From: Botryococcus braunii
Taxonomy: Eukaryota; Chlorophyta; Trebouxiophyceae
Reading direction: 5' to 3'
Assembly: GCA_002005505.1 (NCBI GenBank)
Contig: KV908384.1
Location: 582,238-621,210, forward strand
DNA: 38,973 nucleotides
The translations under genes were made by a program, and so were the position numbers. Positions 16,212 to 28,833 of the stretch are shown piece after piece (positions within the stretch are counted from its first letter, which is position 1; the number at the start of each line of letters is the position of its first letter). Under the pieces are notes generated by a model. It was not told the DNA's origin, searched no databases, and saw only the letters and a list, made by a program, of their open reading frames with translations.

Positions 16212-17268
16212 AACTATTTCACTGCTGGTGAGCTTCGGCAGGTCTCCAGGTCAGTCGAGACTGTTAATCGCAGACCCGTACGGTGGATTGAGTATATCCC
16301 TGACCCAACCCTGTTCTTTTTAGTTTCCAGATCGTCGTTGATGGGCCACCCCATCTGCCTTTTACCATTCCTAGCTGTCGTAATGGAATACCTGTCCATA
16401 ACAAAACAGGTTTCAGGCCGTTGGCCACGACAACCAACATTAATCTGATGTTGCAAGCTGAAACCCCGCTGTTTATAAAATGAAAAAATGACAATAAGGT
16501 ACACATTATTGTTTTAGCGTGGGCTAGGTTCCAAAATGTCCAATTACGTCGGCAGGGAACTGATCGTCGCACATTACAGATGTTTATCGTTGCAGATCAG
16601 AGGAGCTTCCCGAATTTTACTCCAAAATATGTTTTAACAGCCCACCATCAGATCGATTTTGAAGATTATGCTGCGTGAAACATGTTGTACCAGGTTCCAA
16701 ACACGTTCGATTGGGGCACGGCGCATTCAAATTTATGACTAGACGGATATTTGAAGCTGAGATTTCCTCTCAGTGATACAATGTAGCCTACCTCAAGGTG
16801 GTTTCCGTGACTGTGGGAACCTGATGTTGACAGTTTTCGATGGGCAGCCCGCTTCCTTCGGTCCGCCACAGCCTCTAGACCTAACTTGCAAATTGATGCT
16901 GGTGACATCTAGATACTGTTATTGCCTCAAAATCACCTGCATGAGGCACGAGGTAGACCCATATCTTTGGTCTGTCTCTACTATTCGGCAAGGACCAATC
17001 GGTGGCTTGCAAGCGACATTCGGGATTGGGCTCCGATCATCGGGTCCACAGCAGCGAGCTCGTTCCGAGTAGATTTCAATCTGTGCCATCCAGGGTTTCG
17101 GGCCTACCCTCCCTCTGGGCCACATTTGGAGCAACAAATCAAAATATAAAGGGGCCCCCTGTATTTGCCGTTAGAAGCAGCATGAAATACAGATGTCCGG
17201 GCCAGAGGGCGCGAAAGGATGTGCACAATCCCGTAGAGTAACCTAACAATTGCAGGACTCATACGTGG

Positions 17269-17285
17269 ACACACACACACACACA

Positions 17286-17371
<86 letters not shown>
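17269..17371. repeat. (CA)n microsatellite
   Basis: A CA tract of about 100 bases with a single AGACAC interruption near 17285. Confidence 0.95.
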
Positions 17372-17871
17372 ATGACCGTCATCCTGCCTATTTTCGACCG
17401 AGCTTGAGAGCGGAGGACAATGCGCATACAGACTGAAATCACGCTAAGATTGAAATATCCACGAGCTTGACGACGATCCACCATTGTACATTGGTTTCCC
17501 TCAGTGCCACACAACACAGTAGTGTACGTACGATATAATGCTGCTACAGTTATTTTATTCTCTGCAGAGATTAAAATAGAAGGAAGTCGAATTGAGAGGC
17601 GCTTGCAGTATTGACCAGTGGTGACTCAACACTGGTGAGCCGCTAAGCAAAAGTTTGCCGCGTTAAAATCCTGTACGATTTGGACTGATACGGAGCTCCA
17701 CCCGGTAAGTACCGATCATCTTGACAGTACAGTGCGATTTCACAGCCAAATCATCCAGGCACGCTTCAAATAGAATTTAGTTTGCCTGCCAATCATGTTA
17801 TTAATTAATATAACATATCCAGGAGGAGTGGGCCAATTCCCTGATAGGGTTGCCTCAAACGCATGAGGGAG

Positions 17872-17951
17872 CTTCTTCTTCTTCTTCTTCTTCTTCTTCT
17901 TCTTCTTCTTCTTCTTCTTCTTCTTCTTCTTCTTCTTCTTCTTCTTCCTTC
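17872..17951. repeat. (CTT)n microsatellite
   Basis: About 25 uninterrupted CTT triplets, with a slightly imperfect right end. Confidence 0.95.
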
Positions 17952-19050
17952 TTCCAATTGCTGATGTCTGCTCTAAACACCCCGTGTTATTTTCAACCCG
18001 GAGTTCATATTCGATCAAACCCCTGCAGGTATCGGGAATTGCCGTTCGAAGGGTGCGGCAATTCTGCAGTACTGCTTTGTGAGGTACGCGAATGACATTG
18101 TCATCGCCATCGGCGTCGCTGCTAGAGATGTGTTCCCATATTAGCGTGCAATCCTTGAATGGCTTGTGCTGGCGCTGAAAACGCTCCAGCCTAATGGATG
18201 GTGTTTGTGTAGTTGTGTGTGACAGAGTGGCAGGGTCCCTGCAGCAGTATCCTGCGTGCGGGGACGGCGGCTTCATCACTTCCGTGCCATGAATCAAGGT
18301 CACAGTTGCCGTCTAGAATCTTATCAAATCCAGGAGATTCCCCTCTTATTGTTAGACTGGTGAGCCTGAAGACCGCAAGCAAGGATAAGCTCCTCGCTAT
18401 TGTGTGTGGGTGCTTCTCGATGGAACCTGGTACAGAGGTTGAGCTTACAAACTTTGGGAAACCGGGTGGTTTAAACTTTCAATTGTGTCATGATGTTTTC
18501 CATTTCATGAGGAGGTTGGCATGGCACTGGTTTTTGAACTCGGTGGAGCTTCGATGGCGGATGGCGACATGCTGTTTCTGGACTGGTGTCCCTGCACAGT
18601 GGTCTTATGCACGTGTGGGGAAGACCGTAAATGTGTCGTCATTCTGATTGTGACTGGGTGTTCAAACGATTTGACTCTTCGGCAGTTCTGCCCGCGCCCG
18701 TAGGGTACCTACTGTTGACCGTGGTTGTGATAGCTTTCCAAGCAAGACTGCTCAATTAACGATGGGTAGGAAATCAGTAGTGAAATGCAGATCATCTGGC
18801 TTTGTGCGCTTGCAGCTCGCTGTTCGGCCAGTCCACGTTGTAGGATAATGCGTTCGTAGCTTCGCACGCTGATGCTTCAACCTTCCCGGGCTAAAAAGGG
18901 TCTTTGGCTCCTTCAAACACAATTTTACAAGCACAAGCAGCTCATGTACAGTCGAGCGCTGTCAGCAGCGTTGTCTTGCATACAGTATCCCGCTAAGCTG
19001 AACGTGCTAAGGCGTAGCAGAAGGGTCAGCAGATTCCAGAGGCCTCCCAA

Positions 19051-22000
19051 ATGGAGGATTCAACGCAGCAGGCAACAGGCGCCCAACAGGCCACACCAGA
19101 CCCGAAAACCATGGACGTGGAGGAGCTGTGCACAAGCATCATGACCAGCCAGGAGTTCCGGGAGCAACATTGGGAACGTTCACTGCGCAAGCTGCTCCGT
19201 GCTTTGGTCACAGCAACCGAATCTGCCTCCACAGCTGCTTCTGACGCTGACAAAGCCGTCCTGAAGGCCCTAAAGGTCTTGGTCGACTCCATCCCGCAGG
19301 CCAACTCCGAGTTTGTCCGCCTCAAGGGGCTTCCAATCATCTTGGCTGCAGCTACGATGTCAGGCGCACGTGAAGCTGTAGACGAGCTGGGATCCGCACT
19401 CTCACCCGACGAATCCGTCAAGCAGGCAATTGTAGGCGAAGGCCCCGCCCTCAGCAAGGCCATTCTCAGAGCGCACACAAACTGCTACCTCCACATTGAC
19501 AGGGGGATGCCAATGGGGAGGTGCCCGCTGGTGTCCCCACAGGAGACCGCTGAAATGCTGCGGGACGCCCAGTGCCACATGCAGGTGCTCAGGTTCCTCA
19601 GCGGTAGAACCCCGATGCGCAACTTCATGTGCTGGCCAGCCATGGCAGCCCTGTTCAGCGTACTCCCCGCCTGGCTGGACTCTCACGACAGAGCCTGCTT
19701 GGAAGGCGCGCTCATGATTGCGGCGATGACGGCCGACACGGAAGAGGGCCGCACCACGCTCGTCGACGCCGGCATCGTCGAGAAGCTCGCCAAGTTCTTC
19801 ACACCCGGCGGGCGAGCCTCCCACAGCGTGTCGATCTGCTCGGGCGCGGCGCTGACGCTCCTGACCGCATGTCCCCGGGCCCGCTGCCAGCTGGTGTCTG
19901 CGGGAGTGATTGCGAGCACCGTCAAGCTGCTGCACCACCTGGAGCAGTTCCAAGACATCTTTCCCAGCTGGCACGTCGACCCCGAGACCGGCAGGGCTGA
20001 AAACACGAGGCGGAGGAACCCGCCAGACCAGAACGCGCTGGCGGGCGACCTTCTGGTGGCGGCCTCCAGGCACGCCGACATGCTGGAGCCCCTGCTGGAG
20101 GCTGGCCTCCCCAAGCTCATGGCATACCTCATCACCAAGATGTCGATGCTGAAATTCCTGGCCAAGGTGCTGCGGAATCTGGAGGAGCACGCCTCCAAGG
20201 GCGTTCCAGCGGCGGCCCTCTTTGCCGAGAAGCTCCTTTCTCAGGGCTTCCTCAAGTCCGTGTCGATGATGAGGGCTGCCACTAATGACCCGCTGCAGGA
20301 GTTCTGCCCTGAGCTCCTGGTTCCCGTGATTCTCGCGGTCTCCGACCAGGCTCCGGCGGGACCCCGCCTGGATGCCGCCCTCCGCACCCTGCTTCAACCT
20401 CCCGCCAATCTCTCACTCACCGTAGACGGGGCTCTCGCTCTCCTGGATTGGTTCTTGAGCTTCCCGCACACGCATGAACCGTACCGGGATCCGGCAGACT
20501 TCATCCACAAATGCAGCGTGAAGGGTCCCTTCGGCCAGGTGTGCCCTTGCCTTCGTATGTTATCGGAGGGGGTTCTATTTTCTGGGTGGCTGGCTGGTTT
20601 ACCAGGTTGTGGGAGATATTTCATTTATATTGTTGCTTGATCAAGGTTTTTTAATCTGTTCCAGATCTTGTTTGTGAACCCTTAGAATGACGGTGGGGGT
20701 GATTGCTTGCCAGGATCTTATGAATTTGTTATTGAGACAAGCTCATGATCATCGTGGAGGTATGTTGTTCAAAGACTTGAGAGACAACAACTGTCTGATG
20801 ACCATAAGGAAACATCTGGGGGCACAGGAGGTCGACCCTCTGCTTGCGCTCGTTGTTGCCGAGTGTCCATCTGAGGAGTCGTACGCAGTGTACAAGGAGC
20901 AGGGCTTCCTGAGAGACCTCGTCAACCTCCTTCAGGGGCCCCTCGGCGCTCGCAACGCCACGGGGTTATGGCCGCTGGCGCGCCTGGCAGGCCGCGTCTG
21001 TAGCGCCCCACCCAGGGGGGAGACCTCGCTGCCATCTGAGACTGCGCCCAGCTTCCCGCAACTGGTGCCGGACCTGCTCGAGCTCAACTTCGTGGAGCCC
21101 TTCCTGTTACTGCTCCAGCAGAGGCTCCATTGGTTCGGCGGGGCCGACCTTCGGGGCATCATGCAGCTGCTGCTGTTGGTTTGCGCGGACGAGGAGGGCG
21201 CCCGCCAGGTGGCTGCGGCTTCGGGAGGCTATTCCCTGCTGGTGTCGCTGGCCAGCAGCAGGGACCCAACACAGCGGCGGGCGGGGGTCAAGGCCCTGTC
21301 CACCTTTGCAGCGAAACCGGAAGAGCGGGAGGCCCTGCGGGCCGTCAAAGCCACGGAGATCCTTGCGCGGCAGTTCAGGGATCTCTCCTTCATGGAGGAG
21401 CAGGAGTGGCCGGACCTGGTACCGCAGGTACCGCTGCAGCCCAGCGGGCTGTGGGCGGCCAGGGGCCTCCTGCACATGGCACTGGTCATCGACGACCGCA
21501 GCTTCACCCGCCACCCGCCCTCCCTGGTGGTTGACCAGGAGAGGAAGCTTCTGGACGAGACCTTTGCGGCCGTGCTGGACTCCGGAGCGATGTCCAGCGT
21601 CTTAGCCGCGGCAAAGGTCGTGGAGGGCTCAGAGGCCGCCACGTCAGTGCAGCCGTATGCAGCCCGCGTGTGCGGCATCCTGGCGTACGCGTACAGGAAA
21701 GCCAGCGTGCCCCAGTTCCTCGGCCGAGGGGCCCTGCAGGACGCGGTACGGGCATTCGGAGCCTGCAAGGATCCCGACACCGGCCTGGGCTTGCTCAACA
21801 TGCTGGAGGGCTTGCTGATTGCGGAGAGGGAGAAGGTGGCCCTACACCTTATCCGCGACGGCATTATGGCGCATCTCCTGGAGTTCGTGCACAGGAGCGA
21901 CGTCGAGCCGCCGCATCTTGTGGCAGCCTGCGAGCTGTTCCTGAGCATTGTCGGAGACCGGGATGCTCTGCGGGTGGCTGACAAGTGCGGCATGGAGGAG

Positions 22001-23378
22001 GCCTTTCGGGAATTGACGACGCGGGACGATGAGGTTGCCCCCGCGGCGTCCATGTGCGTCACGCTGCTTGAGTACCTGCGGGACCCGTGGGGCTGGTGGA
22101 TGAAGGGCACGCCAAGGCAGCTCTCCAATGGGACGCGTCTGTTTGTTGAAGGGGCCCAACCGACGAAGAGGGTCATGAGATTGCATTGGGACGGATCGCC
22201 TTCTCACGAAATCGACACGTTCTCGATTTGTGTGCCCGGCAGCGACCAGTTCTTCTACCAGATCATAGAAGAAAACGGGTGAGGTCCCGTTCTCTGAAGG
22301 TGAAGCGCAAACTACTTATCAAGGAGCCCCCAGCAAAGAATGAGGCGGTGGGTCTGTCAGTCTCGTGTTTGATGTTTCTGCTGGGAGTTCGTGTCATTGA
22401 GCAATCTTTGTTGACTCACATTTGTTGATTCGAATTATCTGGGTTGTGTTGAATCTTTGTTGCCATAGTTGGTTTAAATTGTATGTATATATTTTGGTAT
22501 CTGCTTGCACGCCATGATTTTGCACGTGCCTTGCAATGCGTTTGATTGAAAGACATGTGTCCTGGGAGAGCATTGTGTGTACCTGTAATAAGGCATTGGA
22601 CTGGGATTTATGTCCGCACTTTTATTGCACATTTGCGGAGGACATGACCGGATTTAGTCAAAGTCGACGTCCTTTTGTGTTTGAACAGCCTGTGATGCTG
22701 TGTGTTGTACTGCCTGTGACACTGTATGATACGTGGGTGATTTTGCCTGTGGTACCGTGGGACTCTGTTGCTGTGTTGTAACGCCTACGTGCTGTCTTGA
22801 AAGGGTACGCATGTGTCCCACTCACGTCCGTGAGATCAGGGAGGTCATAAGAAACTAAGTACAATTTTCCAAACCTATTTTGCAAAGCTTCTGGCTTGGC
22901 GCCACTGCTGCATGTCGTGTTGGTAAGGGTCCTGGGCACATGGACAGATGCTGTACATGTGTTTATACAAAAACAGCCAAATGTCGCATGCTGCAGCGCG
23001 TTTCATGTATACATACATAGTTACTTGAGTATGCCAGTTCCATGTCAAAGGCAAGATCGCCTTCGAGATTCACATTCTGGGAGTGGGTTCCCCAGGTCTC
23101 TGGGCGAGCTCACCAGCACTGGTGGCGCCTGGAATGGCTGTGAACGCGTTGGGAAGAAAATCGTTTCCCGGATGGATTCCCCGGAGCTGTCTCCTCGGGC
23201 TGCAGCGCTTCCCGTCCGATACAAGGTTTGCTGCGCATGTGGCTCACCCGGTGGCTCCGAACCAGCGTCGAAGTTGAAGAAGTGCTCGCGTTGTCGATCG
23301 GTATTGTACTGCGGGGCGGAGTGCCAGAAGCGAAACTGGCCCACTCACCAAGCTGCATGCCGCCACCTTGCAGGTTAA
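19051..23378 (+). CDS. Armadillo-like alpha-solenoid protein with C-terminal MYND zinc finger (gene B), three coding exons
   Basis: Exons are 19051-20538, 20828-22278 and 23096-23378, with intron phases 0 and 2, giving 1073 residues. Exon 2 could be read further back to 20687, but the acceptor at GGCACAG/GAG is chosen because EVDPLLALVVAECPS then aligns with the start of exon 2 of gene A ([17 protein letters not shown]). The body is Leu/Ala-rich helical repeats, with stretches clearly shared with gene A such as DLLELNFVEPFL ([13 protein letters not shown]) and TQRRAGVKALSTFA ([15 protein letters not shown]). The C-terminal MYND finger at ~1025-1068 reads CCAC, CSRC, YCGAEC, then H and C at standard spacing. 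The linker between solenoid and finger is much shorter than in gene A (about 45 against about 200 residues). A scaffold or adaptor function is inferred. A weak donor-like GTTAAG overlaps the stop, so an extra exon is possible but not needed. Confidence 0.83.
22279..23095 (+). other. Intron 2 of gene B
   Basis: The donor GTGAGG follows GAAAACGG, and the acceptor CCCCAG precedes GTCTCTGGGCGAG. The phase (2) and the residue pattern EEN across the junction match gene A. The intron is TG-rich and T-rich and has no long microsatellite, unlike the introns of gene A. Confidence 0.75.
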
Positions 23379-24907
23379 GCAGTACGGTTCCGCTTACGAG
23401 TTTCCATCTGTGCTGGAGCTCAGGCTCAGGATCCTTCAGGTCCTTCTATTGATGCATCTCGAGGCTGCCCCATCATGGTCTCCTGCCGTCAGCTGTGGCC
23501 AGCGCCCTTATTGTCTGTCGCCATGTATGAGCAAGCACCTTTGTCCCCGTAGGTTCTGTGCACACGTGGCCATCCACAATGTTCCTCACAAGGGTTGAAG
23601 GTGGAGGGCATGGAGTGACATGGGAGGGCACTATATCCAATTGCACCTTCAAACAGAGCTCCTAACTGTGGCAGCTCTGAACTCGTGTAGGTCCACCTCG
23701 GATATTCCATGACCATGATGGCCTATTGCATCCCCAATTTGTATGGTGTCCCTGGGTGCACTATCGCCTAAAGGGAAAAAATTGCTCGAATCTTGTCCAT
23801 TACCTGCAGAAGATGTTTGCAAGTAATTACTGTAATTATAATGCACATTCAAACTTACAAACTTACAAGGCACATTCGTGACATCAATAATGTTTCGCAT
23901 GATGCGACTTTGGAGCAAAGATAGTACCGTGGCAAAAACAGTAGTGCACACCGCATCCCCAGGCCCGCGGGATACATCCCCCGGACCAGGGGATACCACG
24001 TCATCCACCCCCCTCCACCCACGTGCCCTTATTTGGAGTCACTCAATTGAAGTTTGAGCTGTCACACATGAGGCGTAGAACCCTCGGCCGTGGCGGGAAC
24101 CGGTGGAGAAAACAATCAGAGGATTTTGGAAGGAAAATGAAATACATCTTGCAGGTATTATATATTCCCTGGATTTGTTGCTGCAATTCATTGCATTTGG
24201 GCGTACTACTCCAGCATGACGTATCAAGTTCAGTACACATGCATATTCAGATATGATTGCCTAGGGATGAGATGGAACACTGCTGATAGTATGCAGATTG
24301 ATGTACAATTAAGCAGGGACGCAACATGCGGAGACGTATATGTCTCTGGAACACAAGCATTAAGAATGAGTACATGTCCAGTCCTCCAGTTCTTGATTTG
24401 AGGTGAAGCTATATGCATATGCATATGCATACAGCCCATATAACTATACATACATGTGTGTGTTTGTATATGCATATGTACATATATGTATATGTACATA
24501 TATGTATATATGTATGTATATGTATACATGTATGTGTGTGTGTGTGTATATGCATATGTATATATGTATACATTTCTCGCTCGTATATGTGCAATTATCT
24601 CGCAGCATCCAGAAGAGCCAAGAAGGATGATTTAAATACAAAATGCAGCAGAACCTCGATCATCCACGGTGCATACTCTGCAATGCAAACGTCAATATGT
24701 TCCTATGACTGTTTGCACATGCATCTGACCACAAGAGATTGGTCACAATTGCTTGGCCTCGTATCTTTGCTCGGACAAGCCAAAGCAAGTCTTGGCTAAC
24801 TCCCTAATTGATTTTTAAGAATATTGCAAAGCATTGACTTTTGGCAGCATTAGTGCAGCATTGATTTTTGGCAGCAGTAGTGCAGTAAGAACCCAATTAA
24901 ATCAATT
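23379..24907. other. Intergenic region with no recognisable gene
   Basis: This follows the gene B stop. It holds no coding frame I can support. The stretch 24412-24572 is an alternating purine-pyrimidine repeat of ATGCAT, GTATAT and GTGTGT. TGTAA occurs near 23828, a possible poly(A) signal for gene B. Confidence 0.45.
24412..24572. repeat. Alternating TATGCA/GTATAT/TG simple-sequence tract
   Basis: Imperfect runs of TATGCA, TGTATA and TG spread over about 160 bases. They create several Tyr/Met/Ile-rich frames on both strands that I treat as artefacts of the repeat. Confidence 0.8.
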
Positions 24908-25123
24908 TTATTGAACCTCCGCATTCAAGGCTAGGTCAGGTGTTGTGAAATTGGCAGCAAGGCAGACAGCTCCCGCCCCATCTGAGCCTCCACGCATGAA
25001 ACACTGCTTTGGGCATTTGTCTTTGCAGAATTCACGTCCTCCACTTCTGCATTCAAGCAAGCAACGCCATTTCCGCATCCCCCTGCGCAAGACAAGCAAA
25101 GTTGCAGAGCGTTTCTGAAGCAA
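24908..25123 (-). pseudogene. Diverged copy of the cysteine-rich domain found in the tandem array
   Basis: On the minus strand the frame contains RCLLEC, FCKDKCPKQCFMRGGSDG and a final AEVQ stop. It aligns with TCRAECRKKCFTLGGSDK and MTEVRIQ of the array copies, so the two share ancestry. An AATAAA overlaps the stop codon (CAATAAAA). The sequence GCGCAGGGGGATG matches the GCCGCAGGGGGAC of the array copies at a possible splice acceptor. From that shared point, however, the domain frame differs by one base from the array copies. It could be a decayed copy, or the last exon of a related gene whose upstream exon ends in another phase. Confidence 0.5.
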
Positions 25124-25628
25124 CTTTGCTGGCAGTCGGGCCCGGCTCCTCCTAGGCTGACCCTGCTAGGATTGCACCTACCCTGACTTTCAACCCTATG
25201 CTAAAATCAAACCTGTCTCCGATTCCCAGACACCAACCCTTACCCCACTGACCCGATGCAACCCTTCCATAATCAGGCAGAGATCCCGCAGGGCCTTCCT
25301 CCTGCGATGATGAAAACAGCCTTCTTCTGCACACATTGGTTTCAAGCCGGATTTTTTTGCTATGGAACGGAATTGTACGCCATCATTTCTCTCATAGATT
25401 ACTGAGAGTCGGAAGCAGGACCATGAGAGTTAGTCTAATTATGTGTAATGAAAGGCTTGCACTATTGTGGCAACTTTATGACTGTCTTGCACTGGGAACT
25501 ACAGAAGAGAAGCGCCGGACCTCGCAGCGGGGTCCCGACAGAACCCTGCTCCCCCCTTCCGCCCCCGCCCCCAACTGAAACACGCTCACGCATGCTCAAC
25601 ATACATGAACAAGCGCACGCATTCACAC

Positions 25629-25659
<31 letters not shown>

Positions 25660-25811
25660 AGATGCCCATGCATACACACGTGCACAGACACACAGATGTG
25701 CACGCATACACACACAGAAACACACTCACACACGCAAGCAAGTACGCATACACACACAGACTCCTCCCACCATGACTTACCAAGACTGCCCCCACCCTGA
25801 CTCCTCCCACC
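25124..25811. other. Unique DNA left of the tandem array, with CA-rich tract
   Basis: No gene is recognisable. A degenerate CA tract runs from 25626 to 25757 and leads directly into one and a half copies of the 40 bp minisatellite, where unit 1 of the array begins. Confidence 0.5.
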
Positions 25812-26879
25812 ATGACCCTGCTAAGCCTAACACTACCCGGACTCCCTACCTTTCATGCAACTCTAATTCTGACCTCTAAACCTCTTCCTCAACATGGAGG
25901 CCTGAATACCTCCAGAAGCGTTCTTAAAAGAGGCTTGTTGGGCCATCCTGCTCTGATGATGAAGCAGTCCTCTTCAATTACTTGTTTCATTGCCAGATTT
26001 GCCGTGATGCAAGACAGTTGTGAGATCTGTGGGGGAAGGTTCCGTAACCAAATGCATGACTGGGGTCTGGTCTTGAATTTGACAGAAGAAATGTTATGCA
26101 AGTGGAATCAGCATATGAACTAGCAACAAGATATGAGGAAGGAGAATAGGAGTTGTCGACTCTTCCATTTATCCCAAACACTCATTGAGACATGATAGGT
26201 CCATCGACTTGGAGATAGCACACAGGATCCGGAAGGCAAATCTGGTACTCAACAGTCCATGGAAATGATGGTATGGGACCCGACCTATAAGAACCACGCT
26301 CTACTTGTCTTACTATAGTGTGCAGAAGCCTGGCTTGTCTCACAAGAACAAACACACAACTTTTGGGGCACTTGGAAATGCCACATGCGAGCAGGCCTCC
26401 TCATTTTTAAAGAGAAAACTACCACAATTGTGGGAGAGTGCCTTCATGTAGCCTCCACATAATCCTTACTCTCCTACCTACCTTCCATACGACCTCCAAC
26501 GTCCGAGGCCAATCCAACATCTTGGCATGCATGTTCACCAATCGTGTTACACTGCATTGCATTTGTGGAAGTGCACCGCTACTCATCTGCAGTGCATCCC
26601 CCTAACAAGCTACAGGGCCAGCCCTTGCCAATGTGCAGTGCATAACTCTCTCCCAATCTCAAACGCACGCCCCTACCAGTTTGCAGTGACTCTGTCGAAA
26701 GGTATCTGTGACTGCCCATACAGCAGGAGGTTTCAAAGCTTGCTTGGGTATATATTTCTGGGCTTCGAACCAGCAAATAGCTTCTTTTCCCAAGTTTTAC
26801 TTACTTGTTCTGGACGCACCAACGAATGCTTGAACAGCACATGTTGCAATGCAAATGCCAAAACATCTCTAACACTGTT

Positions 26880-27224
26880 TTATGACCTGCCGACCAAAAA
26901 TGAAGTTGTCCACAGACGCATTGCCTTCCAAACCTCGGCTGACTTCATGTGAGAATGTTGGATCCGCACCTCCGTCATGTTGGCAAGTGTGGTGAGGTCC
27001 TCCTCAGAGAAAACCGCTCCCGTCTTGTCTGATCCGCCCAGCGTGAAACACTTTTTTCGGCATTCCGCTCTGCAGGTGGCAGACTCCACTCCTTCTCTCC
27101 TGCAGTCGAGGAGGCAATGCAGATAGCACTCCCTCTGCGGGTCCCCCTGCGACAGGCAAGCAAGCAAGCAGGGTTGCCCACAGCCCTTCTTGGAGACGCG
27201 TGTTGGCCTGACTCCTCCCACCAT
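26880..27224 (-). CDS. Small cysteine-rich protein or exon, array unit 1
   Basis: The 114-residue frame begins at an ATG lying within the 40 bp minisatellite. Residues ~14-52 hold nine cysteines in three CxxxCxxxC triplets: CGQPCLLAC, CYLHCLLDC and CRAECRKKC. An acidic stretch follows (SEEDLTTLANMTE) and then a C-terminal tail ending VGRS. I do not recognise the family. Twin CxxxC motifs occur in small Tim chaperones, but three CxxxCxxxC triplets do not fit that fold. No signal peptide or membrane segment is visible. A pyrimidine-rich stretch ending GTCGCAG just before GGGGAC (27147/27146) looks like a splice acceptor, and GAG/GTGCGG at 26970 could be a donor, so the real coding unit may be a 59-codon phase-0 exon. 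This copy has Ser where later copies have Pro (LACLSQ). Confidence 0.45.
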   Translation of the reverse strand: MVGGVRPTRVSKKGCGQPCLLACLSQGDPQRECYLHCLLDCRREGVESATCRAECRKKCFTLGGSDKTGAVFSEEDLTTLANMTEVRIQHSHMKSAEVWKAMRLWTTSFLVGRS

Positions 27225-27426
27225 GACTTACCAAGACTGCCCCCACCCTGACTCCTCCCACCATGACTTACCAAGACTGCCCCCACCCTGACTCCTCCCA
27301 CCATGGCTTACCAAGACTGCCCCCACCCTGACTCCTCCCACCATGACTTACCAAGACTGCCCCCACCCTGACTCCTCCCACCATGCCTTACCAAGACTGC
27401 CCCCACCCTGACTCCTCCCACCATGA
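27209..27426 (-). repeat. 40 bp minisatellite block carrying a splice-donor-like motif
   Basis: Five full copies of a 40 bp unit plus a partial one. On the plus strand the unit contains CTCCTCCCACCATGACTTAC followed by CAAGACTGCCCCCACCCTGA. On the minus strand it reads CTTGGTAAGTCATGG, with a perfect GTAAGT donor. Equivalent blocks lie at 28818-29152, 30547-30882, 32275-32646, 34047-34380, 35775-36073 and 37461-37755, and a 1.5-copy remnant at 25764-25815. Confidence 0.95.
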
Positions 27427-28488
27427 CCCTGCTAAGCCTAACACTACCCGGACTCCCTACCTTTCATGCAACTCTAATTCTGACCTCTAAACCTCTTCCT
27501 CAACATGGAGGCCTGCATATCTCCAGAAGTGTTCTTAAAAGAGGCTTGTTGGGCCATCCTGCTCGGATGATGCAGCAGTCCTCTTCATATACTGGTTTCA
27601 TTGCCAGATTTGCCGTGATGCAAGACAGTTGTGAGATCTGTGGGGGAAGGTTCCATAATCAAATGCATGACTGCGGTCTAGTCTTGAATTTGACAGAAGA
27701 AATGTTATGCAAGTGGATTCAGCATATGAACTAGCAACAAGATATGAGGAAGGAGAATAGGAGTTGTCGACTCTTCCATTTATCCCAAACACTCATTGAG
27801 ACATGATAGGTCCATCGACTTGGAGATAGCACATAGGATCCGGAAGGCAAATCTGGTACTCAACAGTCCATGGAAATGATGGTATGGGGCCCGACCTATA
27901 AGAACCACGCTTTACTTGTCTTACTATAGAGTGCAGAAGCCTGGCTTGCCTCACAAGAACAAACACACAACTTTTGGGGCACTTGGATTTGCCACATGCG
28001 AGCAGGCCTCCTCACTTTCAAAAGAAAACTACCATAATTGTGGGAGAGTGCCTTCATGTAGCCTCCACATAATCCTTACTCTCCTACCTACCTTCCATAC
28101 GACCTCCAACGTCCGAGGCCAATCCAACATCTTGGCATGCATGTTCACCAATCGTGTTGCACTGCATTGCATTTGTGGAAGTGCACCGCTACTCATCTGC
28201 AGTGCATCCCCCTAACAAGCTACAGGGCCAACCTTGCCAATGTGCAGTGCATAACTCTCTCCTAATCTGAAATGCACGCCCCTACCAGTTTGCAGTGACT
28301 CTGTCGAAAGGTATCTGTGACTGCCCATACAGCAGGAGGTTTCAAAGCTTGCTTGGGTATATATTTCTGGGCTTCGAACCAGCAAATAGCTTCTTTTCCC
28401 AAGTTTTACTTACTTGTTCTGGACGCACAAACGAGTGCTTGAAGAGCACATGTTGCAATGCAAATGCCAAAATATCTCTAACACTGTT

Positions 28489-28833
28489 TTATGACCTGCC
28501 GACCAAAAATGAAGTTGTCCACAGACGCATTGCCTTCCAAACCTCGGCTGACTTCATGTGAGAATGTTGGATCCGCACCTCCGTCATGTTGGCAAGTGTG
28601 GTGAGGTCCTCCTCAGAGAAAACCGCTCCCGTCTTGTCTGATCCGCCCAGCGTGAAACACTTTTTTCGGCATTCCGCTCTGCAGGTGGCAGACTCCACTC
28701 CTTCTCTCCTGCAGTCGAGGAGGCAATGCAGATAGCACTCCCTCTGCGGGTCCCCCTGCGGCAGGCAAGCAAGCAAGCAGGGTTGCCCACAGCCCTTCTT
28801 GGAGACGCGTGTTGGCCTGACTCCTCCCACCAT
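28489..28833 (-). CDS. Small cysteine-rich protein or exon, array unit 2
   Basis: A 114-residue frame with the same nine cysteines as the unit 1 copy. LACLPQ replaces LACLSQ, and the acceptor-like stretch here is GCCGCAG. The minisatellite block upstream on the minus strand is unusual in having a C run of about 25 bases at 29031-29055. Confidence 0.45.
   Translation of the reverse strand: MVGGVRPTRVSKKGCGQPCLLACLPQGDPQRECYLHCLLDCRREGVESATCRAECRKKCFTLGGSDKTGAVFSEEDLTTLANMTEVRIQHSHMKSAEVWKAMRLWTTSFLVGRS

Larger units (their letters stand above)
16212..19050. other. Spacer between the two divergent MYND genes
   Basis: This 2.8 kb spacer should hold both promoters, because gene A leaves to the left and gene B to the right. 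It contains a CA tract (17269-17371) and a CTT tract (17872-17951). The open frames in it, including a lysine-run frame produced by the CTT tract, show no motif I recognise. No clear TATA box pairs could be assigned. Confidence 0.5.

Noticed and set aside
17740..18303. Minus-strand 187-residue frame with a long lysine run
   Set aside because: The lysine run is only the CTT microsatellite; the rest has no recognisable motif, no homolog in the window and no clear splice context.
20687..20827. 5' extension of the second exon of gene B to an ATG at 20687
   Set aside because: The extension does not align with gene A, while the acceptor at 20827/20828 gives an exact match of exon start and phase.
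26760..26780. tRNA T-arm-like GGTTCGAAGCC on the minus strand, repeated in each array unit
   Set aside because: No acceptor stem, D-arm or anticodon arm can be placed around it.
27209..27426. CRISPR-like array
   Set aside because: The 40 bp units are directly adjacent with no spacers, and the context is eukaryotic; this is a minisatellite.
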